Positions 22,070 through 33,229 of a stretch of DNA of 64,000 bases are shown piece after piece (positions within the stretch are counted from its first letter, which is position 1; every line of letters begins with the position of its first letter). The DNA is from Sarcophilus harrisii (taxonomy: Eukaryota > Chordata > Mammalia > Dasyuromorphia > Dasyuridae), in assembly GCF_902635505.1 (NCBI RefSeq), contig NC_045426.1:541155818-541219817 (forward strand), written 5' to 3'. The notes beneath the pieces are model-generated. The model did not search any database. It was given only the letters and a program-made list of their open reading frames with translations, and was not told the DNA's origin. A program made the translations under genes and the position numbers.

Positions 22070-22215
22070 AACTCTATATTTGCAGTCAGACAATGATTGG
22101 ATTTATATCATGCCTTTGTTATTTAGTATCTATGTGATCTTCATTTTTCTGGATCTCAGTTTCTTTATGTAAAATTCCAGAATTGAACTGTCCACCCAGT
22201 ATTCTATGTTTCATA
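22070..22215 (+). repeat. MIR-type SINE relic
   Basis: A weak sense MIR pattern: gtatctatgtgatcttcatt, ggatctcagtttctttatgt and aaaattccagaattgaactg. Confidence 0.4.
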
Positions 22216-22426
22216 ATTTAAACTGATATGTTCCCTGCTATATAACAACAATAACAGGAATAAACTATATCTTCAAGGATGAGATAATAAGAATACTTGA
22301 TTGACTAGAAAGGATGTAACCTGGATGACTATACATAATAGATTTTTTTGAAGATGTTCATCTTTTCTCTTGGTAAGGAGCTATCATCAGAGGAATCTAA
22401 GGAGACTGACTTTCTTGGTAGAAAGG

Positions 22427-22648
22427 ATCAGCTAAGTGGTACAGTGAAAAGAATGCTGGACCTAGAGTCAGGAAGACTCATCTTCCTGAGTTCAAATCTA
22501 GCCTAAGACATTAGTCACCCCTATTTGCTTCAATTTCCTCATCTGTAAAATGAGCTAGAGAAGGAAATAGCAAATCACTCTGGTATCTTTGCCAAGAAAA
22601 CTCCAAATGGGGTCATGAAGAATTGAACGTGCTTGAACAAAATAGGAG
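22427..22648 (+). repeat. MAR1-type SINE
   Basis: Sense copy with ggatcagctaagtggtacag, tcctcatctgtaaaatgagc, tatctttgccaagaaaactc and a gcttgaacaaaatag tail. Confidence 0.85.
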
Positions 22649-22649
22649 G

Positions 22650-23235
22650 GTACTATCAGCACCATGGTCAGGGATAACTCTATAGCAATATTTTTATGGC
22701 AATTGTAGTGTTTGCTATTAATAATTAGATTGACTGTAATTGTGAAACTTTTGAAGATCTGGTTGTTTGTGGAGAGAGATTCAGGCTCATGTAAGCCTGT
22801 AAGGCACAAGACGGACATGGTTCAGTTGTGGAATCTCCAAGAGATTTCCCTGATTCGATAATTTCTGTTCCCCCCCCCCCCAGTATATTGACCTATGAAA
22901 AGGTCCACAAGGGAACTATTTGTTGTGTCTGTTGTAACCCCCCTGGATTTTTTGTAGACTGAGGCTATTGAAATGTTTTTGATAGCTTCACTGGAGCATG
23001 GCATGTGGGAGTTTGGGGGAACAGATAAGTTCTTAATTATGAAGTTTTCTTGAAACAGTTTATTCCCACTCTGATATGATAGCCATCTGAGACTCTCCTC
23101 ATCAGTGTTGGACTCTATTTGAAAGTTATAAACTATAACACAAAGTCTCCTTCTATAAAGAAAATAATTTTCAATTATTTATTATTTTTTGGTAAATTCA
23201 GATTTCAATGTTTTGGTTCTGCTTAAAGCACAATA
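22650..23235. other. Intergenic DNA, no gene seen
   Basis: No repeat or gene is recognised. An uninterrupted C run of about 12 bases lies near 22870. Confidence 0.35.
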
Positions 23236-23239
23236 CACT

Positions 23240-23476
23240 TTATTTTTTAAATTTTTTAATAGCCCTTTATTTACAGGTTATATGTATGGGTAACTTTACA
23301 GCATTAACAATTGCCAAACCTCTTGTTCCAATTTTTCCCCTCCTTCCCTCACCCTCTCCCCCAGATGACAGGATGACCAGTAGATGTTAAATATATTAAA
23401 ATATAAATTAGATACACAATACATATACATGACCAAACTGTTATTTTGCTGTACAAAAAGAATCGGACTCTAAAAT
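23240..23476 (-). mobile_element. L1 3' UTR fragment
   Basis: Antisense L1 end: agccctttatttacaggtta, ttgccaaacctcttgttcca, gttattttgctgtacaaaaa. This subfamily differs from the copies at 4357 and 24222. Confidence 0.8.
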
Positions 23477-23486
23477 CACAATACAT

Positions 23487-24080
23487 GTTAGAGATAAAAT
23501 CTGATGTAATGGATTGAAGACTGGGCTTAGAATCAGGAAGACCTGAATTCTTTATTTTCTTGCTTGGTTGTTTTTATTTTTCCCCTCAATGCTTTTTATT
23601 ATTTTTTCCAAATACATATAAATATAGTTTTCAATATTCATTTATGTAAGATTTGAAATTCAAAATTTTTCTGTATCCTTCCCTTACTCCTCCCACCCTC
23701 AGACAGCAAGAAATCTGATATAGGTTAAACATAACTCCATATTTGTCATGTCAAAAAAGAAAAAAAAAAGATATGAGAAAGAAAAAGCAAGCATAACAAC
23801 AAAAAAGTGAAAATGTTGTTCTTCAATTCACATCCAGTGTCCATAGCTCTCTTTGGATGTGGATGGCATTTTCCATTTCAAGCCTAGTGGAATTGGAAGA
23901 CCTGAATTCTAATCCTTCCTGAGATACCATATAGCTGTGTGTACCTGGATAAGTTGCTTCACCTCTTTCAGCCTCAGTTTCCTCATCCATGAAAGGGTGA
24001 TAATAATAGCACTTACTTAATTGGGTTGTGAGAAAATATATGAAATGTGATAATATGCAAAAATAATACCATGTGTGATT
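23487..24080 (+). repeat. MIR/THER-type SINE split by an L1
   Basis: The SINE runs 23487-23551, is interrupted by an antisense L1 (23552-23894), and resumes at 23911. It continues with ctaatccttcctgagatacc, cagcctcagtttcctcatcc and gggtgataataatagcactt. The break is flanked by a 16-bp duplication of SINE sequence. Confidence 0.75.
23552..23894 (-). mobile_element. 5'-truncated L1 inside a SINE
   Basis: An antisense L1 3' end flanked by the duplicated SINE text ggaagacctgaattct at 23536-23551 and 23895-23910. The duplication proves it inserted into the SINE after the SINE was in place. Confidence 0.85.
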
Positions 24081-24221
24081 TCATAATGTAAAATATGATG
24101 AAACTATATGTATAATCATTTAGAGCATAATTTAAATGTTAGCTATTTATTATATTTATACTTGAAGATGCAGAATAGTAGAGTAAAAGAGATTATTTGA
24201 CCTGTAGTAAGGAAAATTTTC

Positions 24222-24896
24222 TTCTTTTATTATTCTTATTTTTTCTTATTATAGTATTTTATTTTTCCAAATATATGCAAATCAACATTCACCTTATGTT
24301 CCAAAATTTTTCCCTACTTTATTGCTCTCCTCCTTCCCTAAGAGAACAAACAATCCTATATAGGTTAAATATATGCAATTCTTCTAAAAGCATTTCCATA
24401 TTTTTCATGCTGCACAAGAAAAATCAGATTAAAAATGAAAAAAATGATAAAAGAAAAAAGCAAGCAAGTAAACAAACAAATAAACAATAACAAAGTGAAA
24501 ATGTTATGCTTTGATCCACTTTCATTGTTCATAGTTCTCTCTCTGGATGTGGAAAGTGCCATCTTTCCATCACAAGTCTATTGGAATTGCCTTGAATTAC
24601 CTCATTGTTGAAAAGAGTCAAGTCTATCACAGTTGATTATTATATAATCTAGTTGTTACTATGTACAATGTTCTCAGGGGTTCTGCTCACTTTACTTAGC
24701 AACAATTCATGGAAGTCTTTCCAGGATTTTCTAAAATCAGCCTGCTCATTATTTCTTATAGAACAATAATATTCCATGATATTTATATACCATAACGTAT
24801 TCATACATTCCTCAACTGATGGGCATCCCACTCAATTTCCAGTTCCTTGCCACTACAAAAAAGAGCTGCTACAAACATTTTTGCATATGTGGATTA
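24222..24896 (-). mobile_element. 5'-truncated L1 3' end
   Basis: Antisense L1 from its A-rich end to ORF2 C-terminal text (actgatgggcatcccactca, gccactacaaaaaagagctg). Near-identical 14-mers, taaggaaaattttc (24208-24221) and taaggaaacttttc (24897-24910), flank it as the likely target-site duplication. Confidence 0.8.
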
Positions 24897-24939
24897 TAAG
24901 GAAACTTTTCAATACAGCTCATGACTCTTCTTAGCAGTG

Positions 24940-25064
24940 GGACCATCAATGAGGCATTTAATCTTTCTAAAACTTAGCTTACTAATTTGTATGAAAGGAA
25001 AAAATAGTATCTGTATAACCTACAGCACAAGGTTGTTATACAGTTCAATGAAATTACAGATATA

Positions 25065-25095
<31 letters not shown>

Positions 25096-25097
25096 TT
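24940..25097 (+). repeat. MIR-type SINE tail and (TA)n
   Basis: A sense MIR-like 3' half (caaggttgttatacagttca) grades into a (TA)n run at 25064-25097. Confidence 0.45.
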
Positions 25098-25114
25098 TCC
25101 TAACAAACTTTAAA

Positions 25115-25377
25115 TTGGGCAGCTACATGGTGAAGTGAATAGAGCTCTTGGCCATGGAATGAGAAAAATCTCATTTTCCTGAATTCAAATCTGGTCTAAG
25201 ACACTTACCAGCTATGTGATCCTGGGCAAGTCATTTAATCCTATTTACCTCAGTTTCCTCATCTGTAAAGTGAATTGCAGAAGGAAATGACAAAATTCTC
25301 CAGTATGTTTGCCAAGAAAATCCCCAAAGGATTATGAAGAGTTGCACATAACTGAAATGACTGAACAACAACAAATA
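25115..25377 (+). repeat. MAR1-type SINE
   Basis: Near-complete sense copy: gggcagctacatggtgaagt head, tgtgatcctgggcaagtcat, agtatgtttgccaagaaaat, and tail actgaacaacaacaaa. Confidence 0.9.
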
Positions 25378-25379
25378 GC

Positions 25380-27010
25380 TACTATTACTTCCTTTTGGTA
25401 TTTGAGAGATTTAAAAAAAAATTTTTTTGAATGACTACTTATTATAATGACCTAGAAGAGAATACTCATAATTCCTTCTACTGGGTTATTCTTGTCAATT
25501 TCCTTTCATAAATTCCAGGATTCCATGAATCTGAACATTGTACACCTGTATAATAGGTATAAAAGCTTATTGCAGGGAGAAAGATGAATCAGCTATTATA
25601 CTGACAGATTAGAGAATGGATATTCAAGGCAATAGCCCTTGAATAGTGCTTCTTTATAGAAAGGAAATGAAGCACTGTTCTTGGATGTAGGAGCAGGTAT
25701 TTTCTTTTTCAGTGATGAAAGCCCTGAAAAGTCATGTCCATTATATGCACATCTAAGTCTTAGATCCAGATTCAAAGAGCATTCAATTTAATCTTTATTA
25801 AAAGCTCAGTGAATGGCTGAGCAGAGTCATTCTGACTTCAATCTCCTGCATTTCCATTTTGTATTCTATCCTACCGAGACAAGGCACTCTATTACCCTAT
25901 GGCAAATGAGATTTAGATATAGTTTTGACCACACATATTAAAGGCAAAACACATTCTAGAGAGGTGTGGTGTGATTCAGTGAAGTGAGAAAATTGTGCTC
26001 AATATGACCAGAAAGTGATGAAGGAGAGAAGGATATTTAAAAGGTTTAAAGAAAAGGAACCTGCTCAAGAGAAGATTTATATACTCTGCAACATTCTGAA
26101 GCCCACTTGGAATAAAGCCAGAAAGGACAGATGCACCTATGGCCTTCTAACTAAAAATCTTCACAGATGTTTCCCATCAGTGCTGCTGTTAGTACTTTTT
26201 TTTTATAATTAGTACAGAAAATTATAGCAACTTTTGGTGGAACAGGTGAACATGTGTTGAAGGTATATTTGGTACATTTCAGATTGGAAAGCAATTATTA
26301 TTTTTTCCTGATAAATAGAATTATAAAAAGGGTAAAAGATTTTTAGTAAAAATAAAATATTTTTGGAGAAAAATAACATTTTAGATTGGGAAATAAAAAG
26401 TTAACTCTATTATATGCTAAATACCATAAATAGATGACAGTACAAAAAGCTTAGGTCAGAAAATAAAGTGCCTGGAATTATAATGTTTGCTAGCAATTGT
26501 CTTGCTAGTATTGAGCTATCATCTCTTTTTATTTCTTTCCCCTATAGTAAATACAACTTCTGCACTTATGGCAAAGGCTATCTATCTTCAGCCGTTCTTC
26601 CTTTGCCTTCTTCCTTTCTACCCCCTCTTCTTTCATGTTTATCTCCTCTCTCTTCTCTCTTCTCTCTCCTAACTTTTTAAAAGAAATGTATAAAAAGGGG
26701 AAGCAAGGAAATGTAACAGAAATATAGGTAACACAATATAAAATTATGGCATGGTCCTACAAAACAACAGTAGAATGCTAGAGCTCAGAAGAAACTGAAA
26801 TTGGAAAAAAAGAGTAAGGGTAATAAAAAGGGTCTTTTATTATTTTTTAAAAGTTATATTGGTAAGAGAGGATCAAAGAAGAATTAAATACTTTGCACGA
26901 GATGAATGGGATGACAATGGCTGATAATAGAAAGATTGTTATTTTGTTTCTTTTTTTTAATGTAAAGAACTATTTTTATGGTGCTTAGTGAGAAAGATGA
27001 TATTTATGAT
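25380..27010. other. Intergenic DNA, mostly repeat-free
   Basis: No gene or named repeat is seen. The stretch 25560-26200 is the longest one in the left half without repeat signatures or low complexity. A CT-rich patch at about 26580-26670 makes two overlapping frames with no domain-like content. Confidence 0.35.
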
Positions 27011-27015
27011 AAGTA

Positions 27016-27090
27016 AGGAGATAGCAAGAAAGCTAAGTAATATAATGGATAGAGTGTCTGGCCTGAAGTTAGTAAGGCACAACTGGTGAT
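27016..27090 (+). repeat. MAR1-type SINE head fragment
   Basis: The text aagctaagtaatataatgga, tagagtgtctggcctgaagt is a worn tRNA-like head. The rest of the SINE is absent. Confidence 0.4.
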
Positions 27091-27132
27091 CAATGAAATG
27101 ATTTATATTTTTATTTTAAGAAAGTAGAGAAG

Positions 27133-28520
27133 TAACGCCAAGATTATGGAGTAAAGGCAGGAACTCTCCCAAGTTCTCCTCCAAACTTCTCCAAATCCCA
27201 TTAAGTAACGACTAAATAAATTTTAGAGCATCACAATGCCCCCAAAGATTAGAACATTTTCCAGCTGAAGGCAACGTAGAAAGTCAGCAGAAAAGATCTG
27301 TGACGCCAGGGTACGAAAACCTCGAATAATCCTGGTGCAGCCTACAGCAGGGCAGCCCCAGCCCCAGCCCCAGCCCTGGACCTGGATCAGGCCCCAGCCA
27401 AACCTCTGACTCAGCAGCAGTACTGATAGCTTTCAGACCTTTCAGCTCAGAGACGCCAAAGAGGACTTGGAAGGTCAGCAGGGAAAATCTGTGGAACCAG
27501 AGTGCGAGTCTAGTGCATAATCCCAGCAGAGGCTGCACCAGCATAATTCTAGCCCTGGCCCCAAGCCCCAGCCCTGACCCCAGACTGGACCCAGCTCCAG
27601 CCCCAGGCCCAGCCCTGACCCCAGCATTAAAGAGGTAGGACCTTTATATCAGGAGCAGCACTGGAGACTTCCGTATCTCCTGGCCTGGGAACACCAGGGA
27701 GGACTTGAAAGGCCAGTGAAGGGGGTCTATAACAATGGGCTGGGAGTCTAGTGTGCAGTCCCAGTGCAGACCCTCCCAGCACACTCCAACCGCAACCCCA
27801 GGTCTGAACATCAGCAAAGCAGAGATCTGTTGATTAAGCACACTAGATCTTATAGATACGGTGGGGTAGGGACACTTAAAAACTCCAGGGCAGAAAGATT
27901 GCTTATCCTAGAAGGATTTCTGAAAACAGTTGCACAAGGTGGGACAATGCACCCTCCACCCTGGAAACGGAGCTCTACTTTAATAAAGAGTTAAAAGCCA
28001 AGTAATAGACTAGGAATGATGGAATATTATTATTCTATGGTAAATGATGAGAAGGAAGCTTTCAGGGAAAAAATCCTGGAACTCAAGCAAAGTAAAATGT
28101 ACTGTGTACAAGGTAATAGCAAGATTCTGGGATGATCAGCTGTGAATGACTTTGCTATTCCCAGTAGTACAATCATCCATGACTATTCTGAAGGACTTAT
28201 GATGAAAAATCCTATCCATACTCAGAGAAGGAATTGATTGTATCTGAATAAAACCAAAGCATTCTCTCTTTCTCTATCTCTCTTTTTTAAACTTAAATTT
28301 TCTTGTGGGTTTTTATTTTCATTAGGGTGGGAAATCTATATTTTTCTCCCATAACTTAACTGTAATGGAAATATTTTGCATAGCTTCACAAATTGTTTCT
28401 TAATTGTGTGTAGGGATAAGGAAGAGAGCCTAAAACTCAAACATTTTTAAAACAATTGTAAGAAAGAAATTTTTGTTTTGAATGTAACTGGGAAAAATAT
28501 TAAATATAAATTAAATTAAA
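27133..28520 (+). mobile_element. Composite L1: 5' UTR joined to 3' end
   Basis: The left part (27133 to about 28012) starts acgccaagattatggagtaa, a worn form of the L1 5' terminus (cgccaagatggcggagta, with its YY1-type CAAGATGG site). It is GC-rich and contains about three related units of roughly 190-230 bp. It ends with gagttaaaagccaagtaata, which in related L1s lies just before the ORF1 start. The right part (28013-28520) is directly the terminal ORF2/3' UTR text (gatggaatattattattcta). Both ORFs are essentially absent. An internal deletion or retrotransposition of a spliced L1 RNA could give this form. Confidence 0.65.
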
Positions 28521-28637
28521 TATTAAAATAAAAGAAGGAAGAGGGTTTTAAATAGTGAAAGCATAATTGCCTGATTCACATCTTTCAATTTTCTTCATCT
28601 GGAGTAAAGCCAATAATTGTTCCTATAATATATTAAA

Positions 28638-28882
28638 GGCAGCTAGCTGGCATGTATGGCGCACTGGGCTTGGAATCACAAAGATTCACTTTTATGAATT
28701 TAAATAAAACCTTAGACATTTACTAAATGTGTGACCTTGCGCAAGTTACTTAACCCTATTTGTCTCAGTTTCCTCATCTGTGAAATGAGCTGAGAGAGAA
28801 TGGCAAAACATTCCAATGTTTCTGCCAAGGAAACCCCAAATGAGGTCATGAAGGCATAACTGAAACAGCTGAACACAATAGC
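28638..28882 (+). repeat. MAR1-type SINE
   Basis: Sense copy with ggcagctagctggcatgtat head, gtgtgaccttgcgcaagtta, tcatctgtgaaatgagctga and an aacagctgaacacaatag tail. Confidence 0.85.
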
Positions 28883-28889
28883 ATTGCAT

Positions 28890-29035
28890 TATTAGGTATC
28901 ACACAGCAGATACAAAACAAAAGTCACAGAGCCTGCCTTCAAAGTATTTGTAGTCTAACTGGTGGCAGGATATACATATACATAAATGACTTTAAAAACT
29001 TAGAAAGCATTAAAAAGCATAAATGCATATAATAC
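28890..29035 (+). repeat. Old interspersed repeat fragment
   Basis: The text gatacaaaacaaaagtcaca, gagcctgccttcaaagtatt and gtagtctaactggtggcagg follows a widespread marsupial repeat (typical form: cctgccctcaaggagcttacagtctaat). Confidence 0.45.
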
Positions 29036-29079
29036 AGTGACTAAACAACAATAAGGAAGAAAGCATCTAATTGCCCTTG

Positions 29080-30960
29080 ATGAAATTAATTCAAGTCTCA
29101 TGAACTCTATCCTTAGGTTTTGAAAAAACTGGAAAATGTGATTGCTGAATCACTAGGAGCAATAACTGAAACATCATGAAATGGGAGAAGTGCTACAAGA
29201 TTGAAGAAGGGAAATTTTTTCTCCTGATTTTCAAGAAGGGGAAGAGAACAAAACATGAAATTTTTAATTCCATGAACTTGAATTTTTTCCTAGGAAAATT
29301 CTAGATAGGATCAATTTGTATTGATTAGCAAACATCTTTCTAGGGAAGTGGTGATGGCTAAGAACCAACATGGTTTCATCAAATACTGATCATTTCAAAC
29401 TATTCTCATTTCCTGGTTTGGGCAGAATTATTAAATTAGTAGCTAAGAAGAATACTGTTGATGTAGTTTAACTAGATTTTTTTTTTTAGCAAATCTCTTA
29501 ACAATGCATCACATGAAATTCTTGTGGAGAGGATAAATTGTTATGAATTAAACATTAAAACATTTAAATGGATTCAGAAATGATTGGATGGCTGGAGTCA
29601 AAGTTTCAATGTCAACATGGCAGGAAATTTCCAGGAAAATTTCCAGGGTTCTGTGCTTGGTCCTATATTGTTTAACATTTTTATCTTTGATTTGAAGAAA
29701 GATAAGTTGTTCATCATATTTTCAGATAACACTAACCTGGGAGAGATTGCTTAAAATAATAGATCATTGGACAAACTCAAATAGAAATTGGGATCACTAA
29801 GTCATACATAAGATTTCCTGTGTATTGCATATTGATTTATAAAACCTCATATGTTTCTATATTTCTTTTAAAAATTAATATAGTATCACATTAAAATTAG
29901 ATAAGAACTACATTTTCATCTAGTTTGAGGCCACATTTGGGAATGTTTGAGGCTGCATGCAGCTTGCAAGAGGAATACTTAACACCTCTGCAATAAATGA
30001 GAGATAGGATTCAAAAAGATTTTCAAAAGGAAAAATTAGCACCTTGGGCAGAATCAAATTTGATGGAATTCAATAGGGATAAATGTAAATATTACATTTG
30101 AGTACAAAAAATAAATTTTGTTAGTTTAATACAGGGACACATGGTTAAATAGCAGTTGTTATTTAAAAATATGAAAATTTCAGGGAGGTCATTGAACAAT
30201 CAATGTAACATAGCAACTGAAAAAAGAAATATGATCTTGGACTACATCAAGAAAAAAATTGCATAGGATAGCTAAGTAGCACAGTGGATAGAGCATCTGA
30301 CCTGGAGTCAGGAGTTATTGAGTTCAAAACTAGTTTCAGACCTTTATTAGATGTGTGATCCTGAGTAAGTCACTTAAGTCCATTTTCCAGAAAGAAAGAA
30401 AGATATAGGAATAGAAAAGAAGATGGTCATAGTGTACTCTGACCTCATTGGGAGTTTTACATTCAGTTCTGGGTACCACAGCTTAAGGAAAATGTTGATT
30501 GGAGTGTGTTGAAGTGTGTCTAGAGCAAAGCAACCAAGATGGTGAAGGGCTTTGACTATGTGACATGAGGATCAGTTGCAGAAATAAGCCATGTTTTTCT
30601 AGAGAAGAGTAGAGTCAGATGCGACATGATCTTCAAATATTGAAGGGCTCTTGTGTTAGAGAATGAATTTGTGCAGTGATACCACAGAGAATAGAATAAG
30701 AATCAATGGGTAGAAGTTTTGACAAGGATAATTTAGGTTTGATGTTAGGGAAATAAAACTTCCTGATAGTTAGAGAGTTGCCCAAAATTGGAATGGGATG
30801 TCTTGAGAAATGGTGGGCTTCCATTCTTGGGAGACCTTCAAACAGAGGCTGGATGATTACTTGATGAATATGTTATAGTGGAGATTTCTTTTGTGTATAT
30901 AGTCATCTAAATGGCCACTGGAGTTCCTTCCAATTTTCTAATTCTATTATTTCCTCTATT
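29080..30960 (+). mobile_element. L3/CR1-type LINE relic
   Basis: This is the longest ancient LINE in the window, in sense orientation. It covers part of the reverse transcriptase (ttctgtgcttggtcctatat, then gtttaacatttttatc: VLGPILFNIF-like) and the C-terminal text (gaattcaatagggataaatg, acattcagttctgggtacca, aagatggtgaagggctttga). It reaches the 3' end with ttgcccaaaattggaatggg and a ccttccaattttctaattct terminus. About 190 bp of foreign AT-rich DNA lies at roughly 29805-29995, and a SINE head lies at 30258-30390. It is decayed throughout. Confidence 0.8.
30258..30390 (+). repeat. Short tRNA-type SINE inside L3
   Basis: The text ggatagctaagtagcacagt, tagagcatctgacctggagt and gtgtgatcctgagtaagtca is the head and core of a MAR1/WSINE-type element. 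It interrupts the L3 relic. Confidence 0.7.
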
Positions 30961-31134
30961 TTACTCATCTGTTAATTCCTTTCTTCTTCCTTTTTTATTA
31001 GAAATTCACAAAATATCTGCAAATATGAATAAGTAAAATAAATAATACAAAACCAGATAAAATTATCAAATAAAGACTACTTAACATTTTGATAATTTAA
31101 TTCAATAAACATTTATTTATCAAGCACTGTGTTT

Positions 31135-31205
31135 CTGAGGTCATTTTAAGCTCAGGTTTTTCTGACTTCAGGGCTGGAGTTCTATCCACTGTGCCAAATT
31201 GCTGC
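31135..31205 (-). repeat. SINE fragment
   Basis: The antisense head portion tttttctgacttcagggctg, gagttctatccactgtgcca and attgctgcctc belongs to a MAR1/WSINE-type SINE. Confidence 0.6.
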
Positions 31206-31224
31206 CTCTATTGAATTTAAAAAA

Positions 31225-31780
31225 CATTAGCAACAACTACAACAAACCAGGATCTAAGGAAAAACTGTTCTATACAAGATGGCATATGAGGTGAGATTTG
31301 AAGGAAATTAAGATTTTAATAGATGGACATGAGGATGTACAAAGATCAGTCTGTGCAAAGACCTGGAAACTGGAGATGTATAAGTCTGAAGAATAGCAAA
31401 CAGTACGGTTTGACTGAAACATAAGGCATGTGAAAGAAAGAAATGTGTACTAAACCTGGAAAGGTAGGCTGTGCCCAGATTAGAAAGGACTTTAAATTCC
31501 CAAGTGAGAAATCTATATTTCATCCTAGACAGAGGAACTACTGAAGTTTATGGATCAGGGGAGTGACAGTGTTCAGATTTGTGCTTATTTTGGCAGCTGC
31601 AAAAAGGATAAATTAGAAGGAATAGAGACTGGAAAGCAGGAGACCAATTAGGAGACTGTGTCAATAGTAGAGACAGGAGATGAAAAAGCCTATATGTACT
31701 CTGGCAGTGGTTATATAGATGTGAGAAATATTGTAGACGTAGAGTTGACCAGATTTAGTAACTGTGTTAACATTTTATCT
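31225..31780 (-). mobile_element. L2 LINE relic
   Basis: The blocks gcaaagacctggaaactgga, aggtaggctgtgcccagatt, gaacttt-like atcaggggagtgacagtgtt and caggagaccaattaggagac are complements of the L2 reverse-transcriptase C-terminal region. In sense L2 these read tggtctccctgcctccactc and similar. Antisense and old. Confidence 0.6.
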
Positions 31781-31789
31781 TGTTCTGAT

Positions 31790-32600
31790 CCCCCTGACTC
31801 TTTCCCCCTTCTACTTAGGATAGGAAGTTTATGAGTAGACAATGAAAAGTGCCAATAGCAGTAAATAATATTACAAAGAATAAGCTGGAAGTCACATATG
31901 CACCATGCCCAACTTTGAAATGATTTAGATATATTAATAAACTAACCCCAAGGTGGCACAGATCAGAGTTGGTCTAATCTGCCCAAAATGCTATAAAAAC
32001 AAGACTTATAAAAATGAGAAGAGCATCCTTGAGTATTCTGGTTCATTGTGCTTAGTGCTCCTAATTCCAATCCATGATTACATGAGTAATACTCTCTGCT
32101 TCTCTCCCTACCCATCCTCTGTCCTCATGCTGTCTACCTTTGTAACCCCATCTGCTATGTGTCTTTGTAATTTTTGTTCCTTTTTTGTCCCTATACTTTC
32201 TGTGATTATTAAACGGTGATTGTAGCCCACCACCAGTTATAGTCTTTCTTAAGAGTACCCAAAAAATTGGGTGTGTCTACCCCTATTTTATAATTTCATA
32301 AATTAATTATCAATTCAGTAACATTGGTAATGAGGGGCTTTAGACAGAGGGAAAGAACCACTGGAGAAACATGGTAGGGAACACTTGGGTGAAGATACAT
32401 GGAGGGAGAAACAGAAGCAATTATGTTATCAGAATATATACTAGAGACCATCTGGACAGAGAGAGACAATAGGTTAGTAGTTTGCAAACAACATGAATTT
32501 GGCACAGAATGATAATATTGAAGTGATAAAAAATTTCAGTTATCTAAACATCTGCTAGTACCTCTTCTTGGACTCAAGCAGAATTTTCCATACTAATAAT
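31790..32600. other. Intergenic DNA, no gene seen
   Basis: A pyrimidine-rich tract lies at about 32085-32215. No repeat family or coding pattern is recognised. Confidence 0.35.
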
Positions 32601-33200
32601 AATTTCATCCTTCAAAAAGTGGAAGAAACAATAGGGACTGGATTCTGAATCTGATTTACACAAACATAGAGGAAATGATTATTGATTTAGAAATAATGAG
32701 GAATCCTGGAGTTTGTGATAGATGAAGAAAGGAAATCCAGGTCTGAAATACATTCTAGATTTTGGAAAATCAAAATAAATCTCGAATAAGAAATTCATAG
32801 AGAGTTGGTATGTAAAAACATCTTGAAAGATTATAAAACTGAGCTGAATATAATAATATGAAACTTAATAGAGAAAATGTAAAGCCAATAAGTTTCATAA
32901 ATGAAGAACAGGAAAGGTTTGGTGAGATAATAATTTGAAAATGATCTGGGCAGTTTGAACCGACTTCATACCCAAAATGAATAGAAATGGGATCTATTAA
33001 AAAAAACTTGTTCTTTTTACATTAAGAGAAAATATCTTCTAGGAAGAAGAGAAGTGATAACTCCTATATTCTGCCATAGTCATAACACATTTAGAGTATT
33101 GTGTTTAATTCACATGTTAATATGTTGAGAAACATGTAATGGTGGGCAACCAAGAAGGGTGTATAACTTTAAGTCCCATATCATATGAAGATTAGCCAGA
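32600..33200 (+). mobile_element. L3/CR1-type LINE relic, decayed
   Basis: The segments aaacttaatagagaaaatgt, gaaaatgatctgggcagttt and acacatttagagtattgtgt, then ttaattcac, parallel the L3 text seen at 29080-30960 (gaattcaatagggataaatg, tctggagtattgtgttcagt). Sense orientation, more diverged than that copy. Confidence 0.5.
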
Positions 33201-33229
33201 AGAGAAGAATAACCCTCCTCCCCCTCAAG

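Noticed and set aside
26468-26680. Two overlapping Ser/Leu/Pro-rich frames
   Set aside because: They result from a CT-rich patch. No start context, splice signal or homology is evident.
27284-27544. 86-codon minus-strand frame with a Gly-Leu-Gly repeat
   Set aside because: The repeat is the translation of the cagccc-rich tract on the antisense of an L1 5' UTR, not a protein gene.
31225-31780. Novel host non-coding RNA
   Set aside because: The blocks match L2 polymerase text in antisense, so an old LINE explains it.
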